Source: Malaya genurostris (Eukaryota; Arthropoda; Insecta; Diptera; Culicidae). From it: 64,000 bases of DNA. Positions 25,779-38,065 of the stretch are shown in pieces. Below the pieces are notes generated by a model. That model saw nothing but the letters and a program-made list of their open reading frames with translations, was not told the DNA's origin and searched no databases. The translations under genes and the position numbers were made by a program. The stretch covers positions 131,542,262 through 131,606,261 of the forward strand of contig NC_080572.1 of NCBI RefSeq assembly GCF_030247185.1, read 5' to 3'. Within the stretch, counting starts at the first letter, position 1. Each line of letters begins with the position of its first letter.

Positions 25779-26781
25779 AAGGCCATCGTCCAAGTACCAT
25801 GCGCGCGGGTGGTTTTAGGAAATTTTCAATGGAAATTTTGAAAAATTTGCCAAAACCAAAAACATACAGACCTTTGAAATACATTTACGGACAGCTTAAA
25901 TATCTTAGCCTAAACCGGACAGCTTAAATATCTTAACTTAATATAAACCTGCAATTAAATCGATTCATGGATTGACTGTTAAGGCCATCGTCCAAGTACC
26001 ATGCGCGCGGGTGGTTTTAGGAAATTTTCGATGGTAATTTCGAAAAATTTGACAAAACCAAAAACATACAGACCTTTGAAATACATTTATCTATCTACAG
26101 GGTGAAAATGGCTGGAAAATTCGGAGGATTTTCCGAGTCTTATCAAAAATAGCTCTGAAAAATGAGTGTTTTTGTGATCTTTCACAATTATCTGAAAAAA
26201 ATAAAGCGATGACATGAACTTTTTTTTTCAAATATACCTTATTATGAATACACAGATTACATTCGGACACATTTTTGGAAAACCTTTTCACGCTTTTCAT
26301 AGAAAATCCACGAATTTCAAAAATTTCCACGAAATCGGTTATATGAAATTCGTTGATTTTCCATGAAAAACGTGAAAAGGTTTTCCAAAAATGTTTTTGA
26401 ATGTGATCCTTGTTGACAGCATGAGGTTTTTTTTGAAAAAAAAATTTCATTCCATCGAAATATTTTTTCAAATAATTGTGAAAAATTACAAAAAAAAGCT
26501 AATTTTTTCAGCGCTATTTTTGATAAGACTCGGAAAATCCTCCGAATTTCCCAGTCATTTTCACCCTGTAGATAGATAAAAGTATTTCAAAGGTCTGTAT
26601 GTTTTTGGTTTTGTCAAATTTTTCGAAATTTCCATCGAAAATTTCCTAAAACCACCCGCGCGCATGGTACTTGGACGATGGCCTTAACAGTCAATCCATG
26701 AATCGATTTAATTGCAGGTTTATATTAAGTTAAGATATTTAAGCTGTCCGGTTTAGGCTAAGATATTTAAGCTGTCCGGTC
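25779..26781. mobile_element. Long foldback (inverted-repeat) element
   Basis: 25888-26780 is one large inverted repeat of two ~430-bp arms with a ~25-bp loop near 26322-26346. The arms begin cggacagcttaaatatctta and contain ttaaggccatcgtccaagta, ccatgcgcgcgggtgg and ctatctacagggtgaaaa. The left flank (25779-25887) is a direct duplicate of 25980-26088, so the element also contains a partial tandem copy of the same module. No transposase is encoded. A transcript would form a very long hairpin. Family name unknown to me. Confidence 0.88.
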
Positions 26782-28105
26782 TAACCACTGCCTCCCTAAT
26801 AATTTTTTGAGTTTCGTAGGGGGTTTGAACCCCTTAAACTCCTCCTTGTATACGCGCCTGGTTACAATATTTCTTTTTCTTTTCTACTTATGTAGGATTA
26901 GAAGCAGGTGGATAAATTCTATTTGCTTCTATAATTGACTAAGGGCAGTAAATTTAAATGTATTGAATACAGAAACGTGTAACAGAAAACCGATAACAGC
27001 ACACTCGCACGTTCAAAATTTCGACAATTTTGTCGTGAATACGACTTACTTTACTATGGGGTGCCTTTTCCAAATTTACCCTCTGAGAGAGTGATAAGTT
27101 TTTGATCGTGAATATCTATTGTTGTATCTAATGAATCAACATAATTCTTGCGACATGCCATCGGAAATATGATCACAATTTTATGATAAAATTTTCAGTT
27201 TCGTGATATAACCTCAAAAAATTCAAAATTAAATTTTTCTGAAATGTTTGGTATAAACGAGTATCAAAGAGGATAATTCATAAGGCGAGTTTGCCTTTCT
27301 CGTATTTTGAAAGCTCATAGCTTAGTGATCTGTGGAAGGATTTATATAATCTAACTACCAATAGAATCAAAATTTTTCAATTTAAATGTGTATAGCAAAA
27401 GCATTGAAGTATTTCAATAGTACACTATTGAAAAACCTGTCTCATTTGACCCATGTCAACACCAGCCAATCAGAACGCGTTCTAAGGAAGAGAACAAAAT
27501 ATCTGCTGCTTTACAACAAATCGTCCGAAAAGTGGCGAATATCGCAGTGAGTTCCTCAATTTGGTCCTTCTGAATGCTAGAAACGAATCCCTACAGCATA
27601 TTGATAGTTTCTTTCAATAAATTATGCAAATCCGAAATGAAATAATCGACAATAAAATTCTGTATGCGGCTATTTTTATAGCCGTTAGGACCGCCCATTA
27701 GTGAAAAAGCTACAAACGAAATCACATAAAAGAAAATCTCTTAACAAAAATTGAATCAGTTTGGATTCTATCGCCACTGCGAGCAGATGTGTTTTGTGTC
27801 GTCTGCACAGCTAGTTTCGCTTCGACAAGAGCGATTACGTCACAGCTGCCAGTCATTAGCATTGGGAAAAAAACAACGTTGGAGAGCATTACACAATATC
27901 AGCCGTTCTAATCGCTCTAAAAGTTTTCTAAAGAACTATTAGAATTTGTTGTTCGCAAATCGAAGGTAATTATCTTCAGTTTAGTTCAAATCAAGAACAG
28001 TTTGCTTAGATTTGTGCACTTTTCGCTGTGTGAAATTCACAGTAATCGAGATCAAGTGAAGCTCTCTTTGTTTTTGCGAAAAATGTGAAAAGGGGAATGC
28101 TTGCA

Positions 28106-29853
28106 TCTATATATATAAAAATGCAGAGATCATTCTTTGTAATCGCATCACGTAAGAACGGATGGACGGATTGAGATGCTTTTTTTGTTTGATCAGTTTT
28201 AACCCCCACCGGGTTCGTACATCAAAAAAATTAGGAAAACTTACCGGAAAAGTGGGAAAAACCAATAAAGTTATTTTGTATGGACAATGGAATTTTCCAC
28301 TGAAAAAGTCACCAATGATTGCTAGATCATCGATAGGTGTTTGGCGCATAACGAGTTGTATAAGTGTTTGGCCGTCGAAGAAAGGAATACTAGATCGTTG
28401 AAGGAATCATTTGGCGCGCAACGAGTTGTTTTGTGTGAATTCATGTGGTTCGTCATTTCGAGCCACGTGCATAATTGGGTATCAACATTATTGATTGCCA
28501 AATGATTCAATGATGAAACGCATATGAGTGTTCTAGCTATACCGTAAACATGATCAAAAGTTCTGATACTGTTTACCAGAAGATGCATTGTGTTCAATGT
28601 AATCGGTTAGTTGTTTATTGTTGGCCATCGTAGGCGTGAGTTGAACAAATCACCTTATAAATAGAACGATTTTTGTACGAATCAATGATAAAATGCTGCT
28701 GTTTTAATAATGAGATCAATCATAGAGGTTTGCTTTGAATTTAGCATGCTGAAGTTCGTTCGCGTCGGGTAAATTCTGGTGGATTGAAAACCATTAGTTG
28801 TGAGATTTTATGCATTGACTCAAACGATAAGCTGCATACTGGTACAACCACTCCTCATCTTCACTCCTCTATAACAGAAGAACTGCACATTATTTTCATA
28901 TAAAACTTTCTGATATAGATTCTCAGTGCCGAACTCCACCATTCATTAATTGTAGGTGGGGTACTAAACAAAATTATGTGGTGTTGACTAATGAGATGAC
29001 TATTGATAAAACTATTAAACGAATGCAGTGTTCATGTAAAAGTTATGAGATACAATATTTAAAAAAATGGTAATTTGAACTTTCTAATGTCCAAGAATTA
29101 CTCATTTTATCATTCGATTTTTTAACAATATTAAACTAATCATAGTACTCAAGGAGGAGTAAGGATTTGAAGATAAAGTGCGGAAAATTCGACGTAACAA
29201 GGTTCATTTAAGTAAGAAGAAGATTTCTCGCATCTAAACTTTTACCGTCTACCAGAGGAGTCGAACTTAGCGATGCGAAACATCTGAGTCTCTGATATGT
29301 TAAATTTTTTTTTGTTTTGCCCACCACACTCCCCCACGCCAAAAAATTTACTAAATAGTTACTGGCTGACCAGAAGTCATACATTAAAAGTAAAAATAAA
29401 GTTTTATCGCTAAATTGTTAATGGAAATTTTTTCCTGTGATTGTTACGCTACGAACATTCATCAAACACGATTAAATAATATCACCAGACTAGCGAGAAG
29501 TGGCGAACTACAAGTCGCGAGGGCAGCTTTTGTAAATTTGTTCTAATCAATTTAAAGTAGTCATCTCAGTTATTTTTGCTTCACTTTTTATTCCACATGT
29601 CGAAACCATAGTCTGAGAGAGATCAACCATCGCTATTCGATGCACTGACTCAAAAGATGATTCGCGGTGCATTCGCTTTATTTTTGCTTAACAAAAGCTT
29701 TTAACATATTCACAATTTTTTATGAATTCATCGCAGCCAAGTAATCAGTAAAATAATGGAAAGATACATTGACAGCATAACGTTTGACAATTCTACTGTC
29801 CGAAAACATAAATTAAAAAAAACGGGCGAGACGAAGTTCGACGGGTCAGCTAG
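28106..29853 (+). mobile_element. Non-autonomous Helitron, first of a tandem pair
   Basis: The 5' end is TCTATATATATAAAAATGCA after an A at 28105. The 3' end is acgaagttcgacgggtcag followed by CTAG at 29850-29853. These are typical Helitron termini: 5' TC, 3' CTAG, no target duplication. There is no Rep/helicase ORF, so it would depend on an autonomous partner. The first ~500 bp match those of the following Helitron. I did not establish the subterminal 3' hairpin. Confidence 0.85.
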
Positions 29854-31293
29854 TCTATATATAAAAATGCATAGATCATTCTTTGTAATCGCATCACGTA
29901 AGAACGGATGGACGGATTTACATGATTCGTTTTTTTGTTTGAACAGTTTTTACCTCCACCGGGTTGTTTTGTATGGACAATGGAATTTTCCGTTGAACAA
30001 GTCACCAATGGTTGCTAGATCTACGATTGATGTTTGACGCGCAACGAGTTGCATAAGTGTTTGACGGTCGAAGAAAAGAATACTAGATCGTTGAAAGAAT
30101 CTGTTGGCGCGCAACGATTCATGATTCATGTGGTTCTTCATTTCGAGCCACGTGCTTAATTGGGTATCGAGATTATTGCTTGCCAAATGACTCAATGACG
30201 AAATGCTCAGCCAGGAGAAAAAGTTCTGATATCATTTACCAGTTGATGAATTGTGTTCAATGGAGTCAGATGAATAGTATTGGTCATCGCAAGTGCGAGT
30301 TCAACTAATCAGAATATTTTTGAGTGAATCAATGAAAAGATTGTACTGTAGAAGCGCTAAGATCAAACTAAGAGATTTTCACTGCATTTTGCATTCTAAT
30401 GATTCAGATTACACTAAGCGCACATAATTAGTTGCATTTAGATCAATGTTCAAGATGATTACCATAATGGAACGAGACTGTCATTTTATATTCCATATTC
30501 CGTGAAGAAGGTTCAAATTGGTAAGATGAATATCAAATTAAAATTTAAGCGTCGTCTATCCAAACAACCAGAAGTTCCACAGTACCTGAAAAATATCCAC
30601 TTTATTTGAGCTCTAAAGTACGCGGGGCACTTTTTGGCAACTTGAACGTACAGAACAAGTTCTGAGAAAACTTTCTCACTACTTAAAAGCTGTAAAAGCA
30701 TCAAAGTTTGTTCTGTTCCGTCGGGCGAACATTCAAGTATAAGTAATTTCTTAAAAACGGATTGTTCAAAATGCTCTTCAGAAATCTTTTTTTTTTTTAC
30801 GAACTTTTAGTTACTTGGGTTAAACACAAACTGTAAACATATCCTACTCTACCGAATGAACAACTCTAGAAGAGAAACTATTCAGCATTTTGTTAGGTTT
30901 ATCAATACAAACCTCTGGTTAGTGAGCTTCTTCATCGATTACCGAAAGCAAGAATTACATCTGGAAGAGAAAACGAGGAACCTTATATACTTTATTTCGA
31001 AGTCATTAGTGAAAGATCTCTGTTCACTATTTTGATTCAAAGAATGAGATGATAATCTGTACATTTGCTCAATTTTTGCCTAACAGAAGTATTTCACATT
31101 TTCACATTAATTTTTGGTGATATTAATTTTTCGGGCTAAAGCGAATGTGTGTCGAATTCCATTCATTGTAGGTTAATCAGAAAAATAACGGAGAGAAACG
31201 TTAACCATTTAGTCGTTTGACAATTGTGATGTCCGAAAACATAAATTCGAACAAATAATTGTTGGGCGAAACGAAGTTCGACGGGTCAGCTAG
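29854..31293 (+). mobile_element. Non-autonomous Helitron, second of a tandem pair
   Basis: Starts TCTATATATAAAAATGCAT at 29854, immediately after the CTAG of the first Helitron. It ends acgaagttcgacgggtcag + CTAG at 31290-31293, followed by T. The pair sits between A (28105) and T (31294), the AT target expected for Helitrons. It shares the 5' region (tgtaatcgcatcacgtaag, acaatggaattttcc) and the 3' end with the first, but the middles differ. No coding potential. Confidence 0.85.
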
Positions 31294-31805
31294 TTATTTA
31301 TACAATTGATATTCGAAAGTGTTAACGAACATGTAAGTTGTTTTCGTATTCACGACATCCAGTAATGTCTCTGACATTACCCACCCGCCTTTTTTATATG
31401 GTAATGGATTTTGTCAGTGTAAGGAAAAAATTTATGTGTAATGCACTCAAAGGAGTTCAATTGATTGTACTTTATTTTCATCTCATTTGGTTTCGCAAAG
31501 TTGCCAAGTTTTCTCATAATGTTACAATAAATTTTTTTTTTCTCCAAATTATCATCAGCAGTAGCAAGTATTTTTTGGTATCCGTGACTTTAGTTCAATT
31601 ATATTATTGATATTTATATTTCAATAAAACTGTTTCTGCTTCGAATATAATCAGAAATCGCGTGTGACTACTAATTAAATTACCAATACACAGTGGCTCA
31701 AAAGCCCAATTTCACGCTCTTATTGATAACTCATTAAAAACGTGGTTTTCGAGGTACAGTATCTTCAGCAAAGTTGCTCAGAATGATAGACGCCATATTT
31801 TGGCA

Positions 31806-33504
31806 ATGAATTGCTCGCGTGTATAATACTCCCGATATCTGTATAAAAGTAATTTCTTAATCATTATGAACAGTACAATACAGCAAGCGTTTATCGATTT
31901 CCGCTTTAATTGATGAATAGAGGATATTTATCCACAGAGCTTTTCTATAGACAAACTTACCAAAATCTGACATAACGTAATTCGACATGATCAGAGCTTA
32001 AAATTTTCACGCATTCTCAATGAAAGAAACCATTCCAACAGTCTCATTTTCAATGTTTTACTTTCTCATTCGTGAATGACCGACACCAAAACAAACGAAA
32101 AAAGACGAAGCATTTTCGTTTCTCATCGGAAAAATGAGAGAGCATAATTACCAACGTCACTCTTTCCTTTATGACAAGACAAAACCAAACCAACGTCTGC
32201 AGGGAGCATCAGCAGAATTTTAATTCTCATTCTTTCATCGATGTATTGAAAATCTTGGACGCTTGGCTATAAAAAGTGACTAAAATATGGCAAATCGAAG
32301 TAATTACATCCCAGAACTTCTTTTTAAACTAAAACCACTACAAATTCGAGCACCAACAGTTAATACTTATTGTGAAACCTTTTTCTGTCATTTTCAATTC
32401 TCACAGCTTTGGTTGAATATCGACACTACATACTATGGGATTTTCACTGAAAACTGCAAATGACTGAAAGGGTAAATGGAAGAAAAAACACAATTTTGAA
32501 ACTACTGTCCCGCTTATGTCATTGAATGGACATGGATTTCGTTCTCATAGTTTGCAAGCGAAGCTGAGAGTAACAGTAATTTCTTGTCATTTTCGTCTAT
32601 TTTTCAGTCAATGAATATGACTTTTATTAGCTCTGGACATGATGATTGCCTTTTTTTCAAAATCGTGGCTTCTTATCTCACTTTCATAAAACGTCTGACA
32701 GTTACTTTCAACAAACGTCTGTAATGATTACTTAACTTTTCTATTTCTAGACTTCGATGTCCATAGAAATCATTTATTGTGAGAGTTACCATGTCCCCCC
32801 AATAAATATTTGAAAATTCGCTAGAAATATCTTATAATATAACACTTTTTTTCTGTTATCCCCGTAATTCTTCTCCGTAGTCCTTCATATTTTTTTTTGC
32901 CCAACACGCCCCCATACTAAAAAGCTTCAATTTGAAGCCCCCTGGTAGTGGACTTCTTAACTAATTTACTAAAATTTTGTGCACTAATTCACTACAATGT
33001 GAAATGTGCTATACTTTTCCACTTTCGAATATTGGTTATTACTGGAATAGTAAGGAAAATGTTTGTGATTTTTACTTGGTTGCTTTTTATTTGCTCTAAC
33101 CTCTCCGTTTCCTTTATGAAAATGCTCTGTAATAATAATTTTTTGTGCCCTCCCAATATTTCATGGAACTTGCCACCCCTGGTAACGAATATATACCGAA
33201 ATCTGATCTGATATACAATTAACCTTCTCATTGCAAATGTCAAGGACAAGGATATTTGAAAAGAACATATCTCGCCCGCACAAGTTATTCAACCACGGTA
33301 TGAAAGCTCTTTTGAAGTAGTTTAATATGTAAGTAGTCTCATCTGCACCTTTCTGCGCCTTTTGATGATAGACAAGTTGGAATTCTGTAAAAAAAACATG
33401 AAAAATGGCTCTATTTCATTAAACTGAAATTGAATTTATGCATCTTTTTGTCTAATATTACAACCTTTAGAATGACACCAACACTTTTGTGATAATACGA
33501 GAGA
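31806..33504. other. Interior of the CAGTGG-ended interval
   Basis: AT-rich without recognisable coding sequence. ORFs of 80-90 codons near 32948-33249 overlap on both strands and have no family features. Confidence 0.4.
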
Positions 33505-33748
33505 GTGTTCGGTTAGCGGCACCCCATAATTTTAAGCTCATAACTTCTGACTTAGTGCACATTATGCGGACATCTAACATCAATGAAGAGCTAAATTCCC
33601 TAGCTAACAACTGATTAAGAAACTAAGTTAATCCGTTTGATAGATGTTTGGCCAAATCTTTGGCTTGCTTTGTCTCGATAGCAGCCTGCATATCACTGAC
33701 AATTTTTCACGATTTTCCGAAAAAATGGGGTACCGATAACCGAACACC
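33505..33748. mobile_element. Small MITE-like element(s), GTGTTCGGTTAGCGGCACC ends
   Basis: The left end gtgttcggttagcggcaccc is matched in reverse at 33726-33748 (ggggtaccgataaccgaac). A further inverted copy ggggtgccggtaactgaac lies at 34068-34089, and an extra copy sits at 33752-33770. The element is therefore either a 244-bp MITE next to a half copy or a 585-bp one with an internal repeat. No ORF. Confidence 0.65.
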
Positions 33749-34821
33749 TTGGGGTGCCGGTAACCGAAATCGGTAGACATTTTGAAAACAAATCTTTGGT
33801 TGCGAAAATTTTGGTAGCATCCGGTATCAAATCACGAAATAGATCGATTTCACCTCATAAATATTCAATCCACTTACCTTTCCGATTGATGCTCTTCAAT
33901 TTATGATACTATAAAAAAAGTCAGAAAAAACTTTAGTGTTGATTTTCACGCAATTAAAATTTGTTTTGAATGCTGCAAAATGTAAAAGCGTTTGTTTGCT
34001 TCGGTATTCGGCACAAAAAGACCGTGCTGCTATTGCACACACATCTGCTTTCTGTCAAAAGTTACGTTGGGGTGCCGGTAACTGAACACCTTCCTATAAA
34101 TCCAAATTGTGCACATCACTACTCAATACTGATGTGCAGCGATTACAATATAATATCACAACAATCTCGGTGTCGTTCTAAAGGTTGTAATATTACACGA
34201 AAAGATGCATAATTTAATATCAGAATCATATACAGTATTCAGTTAAGGTGCTGTAAAGTACTCAATACGTTGATTCGATGTAATAACGTGTGATTTATCT
34301 GCAATATTTCTTGAAAATAGAAAATTATTACATTTGATGTTCAGTACTTCTTAATTTTTTCACATTAATCGATAATCGCATCAAGATTGTTACATTTTTT
34401 TGCTGTGCATAAATTTGTTGTGCCACCATTATACGTATATTCCTTGCCACATAAATTGCACTTCGCCTTTCGCGATTTTTGGTCCACGTCAAAGAATTTC
34501 CGCACGCCACTTTGTGTTGATTTCACATTTCACTTATTTTCTCAACAATTTTCATGTCATAACCTTTATGTCGATACACGAATACTACACTGAAAGCCAA
34601 TTCCTATTGCTATTATTTAATCGCTATTAGTCGCATCGAAAGAGAGTGCAATGACTGTGAAAAATTGAAATGATTGAAACCTCTGAAAGTATTTGTGCAC
34701 TCGCTTTCAGCGCACCTGTGGGACAAAGCGAGATTGTCGAGAACGAATTTCAACGACGGCTAGTCCTCACCGTACCAATCCATACGCGAGCTTGGCACTA
34801 CGTCGAAGCCGAAGAAATAAA

Positions 34822-36427
34822 AGTACAGGTGTGTAATGTCAGAGACATAACTGGATGTCGTGAATACGAATAAAACTGAAACTCTTACTTTATACTTTAG
34901 AATATAAATTAGTTGATCGATAGTGTGAATTGTGCATGTTTTGCCCTTTTGCACTACTAGAATTTGAAACGATGCACCTAAACTGCAGTACAGATTAGTT
35001 ACATTAAACATTCTGACACACAAATATTACGAAATAACAAGTATAGTTCCTTATGATAAAATAATGGTGGTTCTGAAAAGAACCTTTTATGAAGGCGTTC
35101 GTGATGGAGAGTGACGAGTTTAGTTCAAATTCCGAAGGATACCATTGACTTCCAATGAATACCACTGACTTCCGTCTTCTTGCGGTAACATGCTTTGTAT
35201 TTCGCTTGAAGATTCCTAGATCGAACCATAATCAACACGATGACAACGACAGCCAAATTCGAAATTGGCTTCTGAGTCAGTGCTATGCATTTTATATAGC
35301 AAATCAGCAAAAAGTTTACTACATACTACAACTGGTTGAAAAATGAGCCATATACAGTAGAGTGAAGTAAAATTTTGTATAATTCTTTGGGTATAAAATT
35401 ATGGTTCTAAATGGCACCTTAGAGAAAATTGATGTCGGTTATTTCATATCGGATTTTAATATTTTAATAAAAGATACTATCAAAACGCTGTACGGGAATA
35501 ATTTCTGGCATCCCAGAAGACCCAAATTGTATAATTTTGTAAGATATTAAACACTGATCAGATATAAACGATTTTAAACATTTGCGAATTTAGAACTGTG
35601 AAAATTGCAAAAAACTGATCAAATTATCTACATTGATAATTTTAATTTTCGATTTACAAAGAGGCAATCTTTATAGTTCTTTAGGTTGCATTTAGAGTCA
35701 TTAGAAGGGCTGATTTTGCAGAATGTTCCACATTGTTGTCCTTTTTCCGTTGTATTTTGCTCTAATGCAAACGACCACCAACAGGATGATGTATGCGATC
35801 TTCTTCGAAGGGAAATTGGCTCTGCGACCTGACAACTGCTCCACCTGACGACCGAAGTCCAAATGAAAGCACGACCTAAGAATTTGAGGCTTTATACCAC
35901 GCAAAAGGTTTGTTTTAATTGCCAACTGCTGCACTGGACAACTGAAGTCCAAAATTTAAACTCCAAATGGGAGTTGCGATCTGAGCGTATGAGGTTTTTA
36001 ACCACGCAGAAGGTGCACTCTCCGACGCTGCTATTTGATTAATTCATTCCCACGACGTCTGGTTCCATCCAACGCACAAGAAGAAATGATCGATTTTCGA
36101 CCACGGTTCCCCTTTTATACACAGTCAGTTGAAGATATGTGCCTGACTACCTTAAAATCGTCGTCCTTGCGCGAAAAACCCAGACGAAAGTAGAGAGTTT
36201 TCCGCGTAGTTTTCAAATTTTCAAAAAACTTAGTTTTTGAGTTGTTTGTGGTTATCTCACACTGTTCAAAATATTATCCTAAATTCCTGATCATATTTTT
36301 GATGAGATAGTGAAAGAATTATGTTGCTGCCATAAATACAAGTCGAGATATTCACGATTAAGTTCTGCCCATTGTTCCATATTGCTAATTTTGAAAAGGC
36401 ACCCCATAGTAAAGTAAGTCGTATTCA
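34822..36427 (-). mobile_element. TCGTGAATACGA repeat, copy 2 (complete)
   Basis: On the - strand it begins tgtcgtgaatacgacttac (36427 downward) and ends cgtattcacgacatccag, tctctgacattac, acacctgtac (34822). Both ends are flanked by A/T runs (TTTT in element orientation), as in the other copies. It contains a TATA box (TATAAAAGG, 36112-36120), a core with caaaatacaacgg, and a histone-type 3' stem-loop at 35069-35084. No protein is recognised; a - strand ORF at 35701-35952 has only a weak, unproven resemblance to a histone H2A gene at nucleotide level. Confidence 0.75.
35069..35084 (-). promoter_or_regulatory. Histone-type mRNA 3' stem-loop
   Basis: Read on the - strand this is GGTTCTTTTCAGAACC within aaaaggttcttttcagaacc followed by accatt. 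It has the six-base-pair stem with a UUUC-type loop, an A-rich 5' flank and an ACCA 3' flank of replication-dependent histone mRNAs. In the family that element is bound by SLBP and directs cleavage without polyadenylation. A degenerate version is at 37796-37810 in copy 3. Confidence 0.7.
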
Positions 36428-36862
36428 CGACAAAAATGTTTCATTGGGACGGGTACGAGGTTTTTCTGGCTTGAAGAGGCTCAAGGCTAAAGTCTTCATA
36501 ATTGAAACTAAAAAAATTCTTGAAAAAAAGTATCGATACCTCAAAGTATCGACTCGGTTTCGGACATCCCTACATCATATCATGAATTGCACTCAAGTTA
36601 GGGGAATAGTACCTTCAGCAAAATTATTTGAAATAACTTTCTGTATAAATTTGTCGAAGTAACTTAGCCCCTATGTTGGCCCTGAGCAAAAATAATATTT
36701 TTATCTCGCTTTTAGTAGGATTAATCACACAAATAAAATTTGGCAAAAGATGGCGTCTATCATTCTGAGCAACTTTGCTGAAAATACTGTACCTCAAAAA
36801 CCACGTTTCTATGAGTTATCAATTAGGAGCTTGAAATTGCGCTTTTGAACCACTGTGCAATG

Positions 36863-37714
36863 TGGCGAATCTAGTAGCACTGGTTTCATTCGGCATTCGG
36901 TAAGTCATTGCCGCACTCATTAGAATTGATTAATAAACTTTTAAAAAATCACTGCAATAGATACTCAGAGAGAAAAGACTAATTTAATTTATTTTTAAGT
37001 TTACCAAATTAACTTTACAGTAAAATTTCCAATTCAGAAAGAAAGGTAACGAAAACGACCCAAAAATTGTGGGGCGTCGAAATTATTCCAAACTGGTTCA
37101 AAAAATATCGTGTGTTGTCCCATAGTTGATATTAGGCCCTTTTAAAGAAGAATTCTGACATTTTGAACATGAGAGCGCAATAGTGCGATATTTTGTTTTG
37201 ATTGCGGTCGACATTGCTAATTTATAGGATGAATAAAGGACCAACGACAGGATTAATAAAATCCATTGAGATTAAATTAAGAGCAGAGTTGTTAACATAT
37301 CAGAAGTGCTTATAACGGATTTTTGAATACAAGTTTGATTTATAACAAATGTGAATTAATTCCCAATGTGGAGCAAGGCGAATTAAGCAGAAATATGAAA
37401 TAATTATAGTGATTTTAGTGGCTAAATCAGGTTTTTGAGGTAACGTCCCTACAAATGAGAAGAAATAGGGAGCCGTTACCCCATATGAATTTGGATATGA
37501 AATCTGCTCCTTAACAAGCTACTACGCTTGGAGGCACATGTATTGATCTCATATTTGCTAGGATCATCAATATAGGAAGCCGTAGATATAGTTCATACTT
37601 TTCATATCATAGGCCTATTATATGATTGATCAACCCAACGAATTAATGTTTTCTTCGTTGGAATATTCTAATCGGTACCATATCAGTATCTCCACGAACA
37701 ACAGGTCAGCTTGG
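36863..37714. other. Intronic sequence, nothing recognised
   Basis: No ORF, repeat or element end could be supported. Confidence 0.4.
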
Positions 37715-38065
37715 AAATAGATGACGGAAGTCAGTGGCATACATTGGAATTCGAATCCAGCTCATCACTCTCCACCACGAACGCTTTCATGAATGGTTTT
37801 TTTTAGAACCACCATTATTTTATTATAAAGAACTATTGAAAATTACTTCGTAATATTTAATTCTGTGTCAGAATGTTTGATACTACTTATCCGTACTTTA
37901 GTGTATGTGCATCGTTTCAAATTCTAGTATTAGAACAAGAGGGAATGCTTGCACAATTCACACAATTGATCAACTAACGGATATTCGGAAGTGTGAAGGA
38001 AGCGTGCCAATTTTATTCGTATTCACGACATCCAGTTATGTCCCATTACCCATCCGTCATTTTAC
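37715..38065 (+). mobile_element. TCGTGAATACGA repeat, copy 3 (3' fragment)
   Basis: Matches the 3' third of copy 2: cactctccaccacgaacgc, a degenerate stem-loop (ggtttttttagaacc, 37796-37810), gtgtcagaatgtttga, gggaatgcttgcacaattc, and the end cgtattcacgacatccag near 38027. The 5' part is missing. Confidence 0.75.

Larger units (their letters stand above)
27031..31397 (+). mobile_element. TCGTGAATACGA repeat, copy 1, split by Helitrons
   Basis: The 5' end tgtcgtgaatacgacttac is at 27031 and the matching 3' end, cgtattcacgacatccag then tctctgacattac, is at about 31346-31385. Removing the Helitron pair (28106-31293) brings ggggaatgcttgca next to ttatttatacaattgatatt. That corresponds to the continuous sequence of copy 3 near 37950-37985 (gggaatgcttgcacaattca). 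The restored element is about 1.2 kb. A CCAAT-like ccagccaatcagaacgcg lies at 27462-27480. Confidence 0.75.
31690..36862. mobile_element. Candidate TIR element with ~115-bp inverted ends
   Basis: 31690-31805 (cacagtggctcaaaagccc ... agttgctcagaatgatagac) is matched in inverse orientation at 36747-36862 (gtctatcattctgagcaac ... gcgcttttgaaccactgtg), roughly 85-90% identical by eye. The CAGTGGYTCAAAA ends resemble cut-and-paste transposon termini, but I see no target duplication and no transposase. The interior contains an unrelated miniature element and the inserted copy 2 of the TCGTGAATACGA repeat. It could instead be two separate inverted copies of one repeat. Confidence 0.5.

Noticed and set aside
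34670..34873. ORF ending CNVRDITGCREYE as a conserved protein end (also at 55170)
   Set aside because: The shared peptide is the reverse reading of the TCGTGAATACGA repeat terminus, not a gene.
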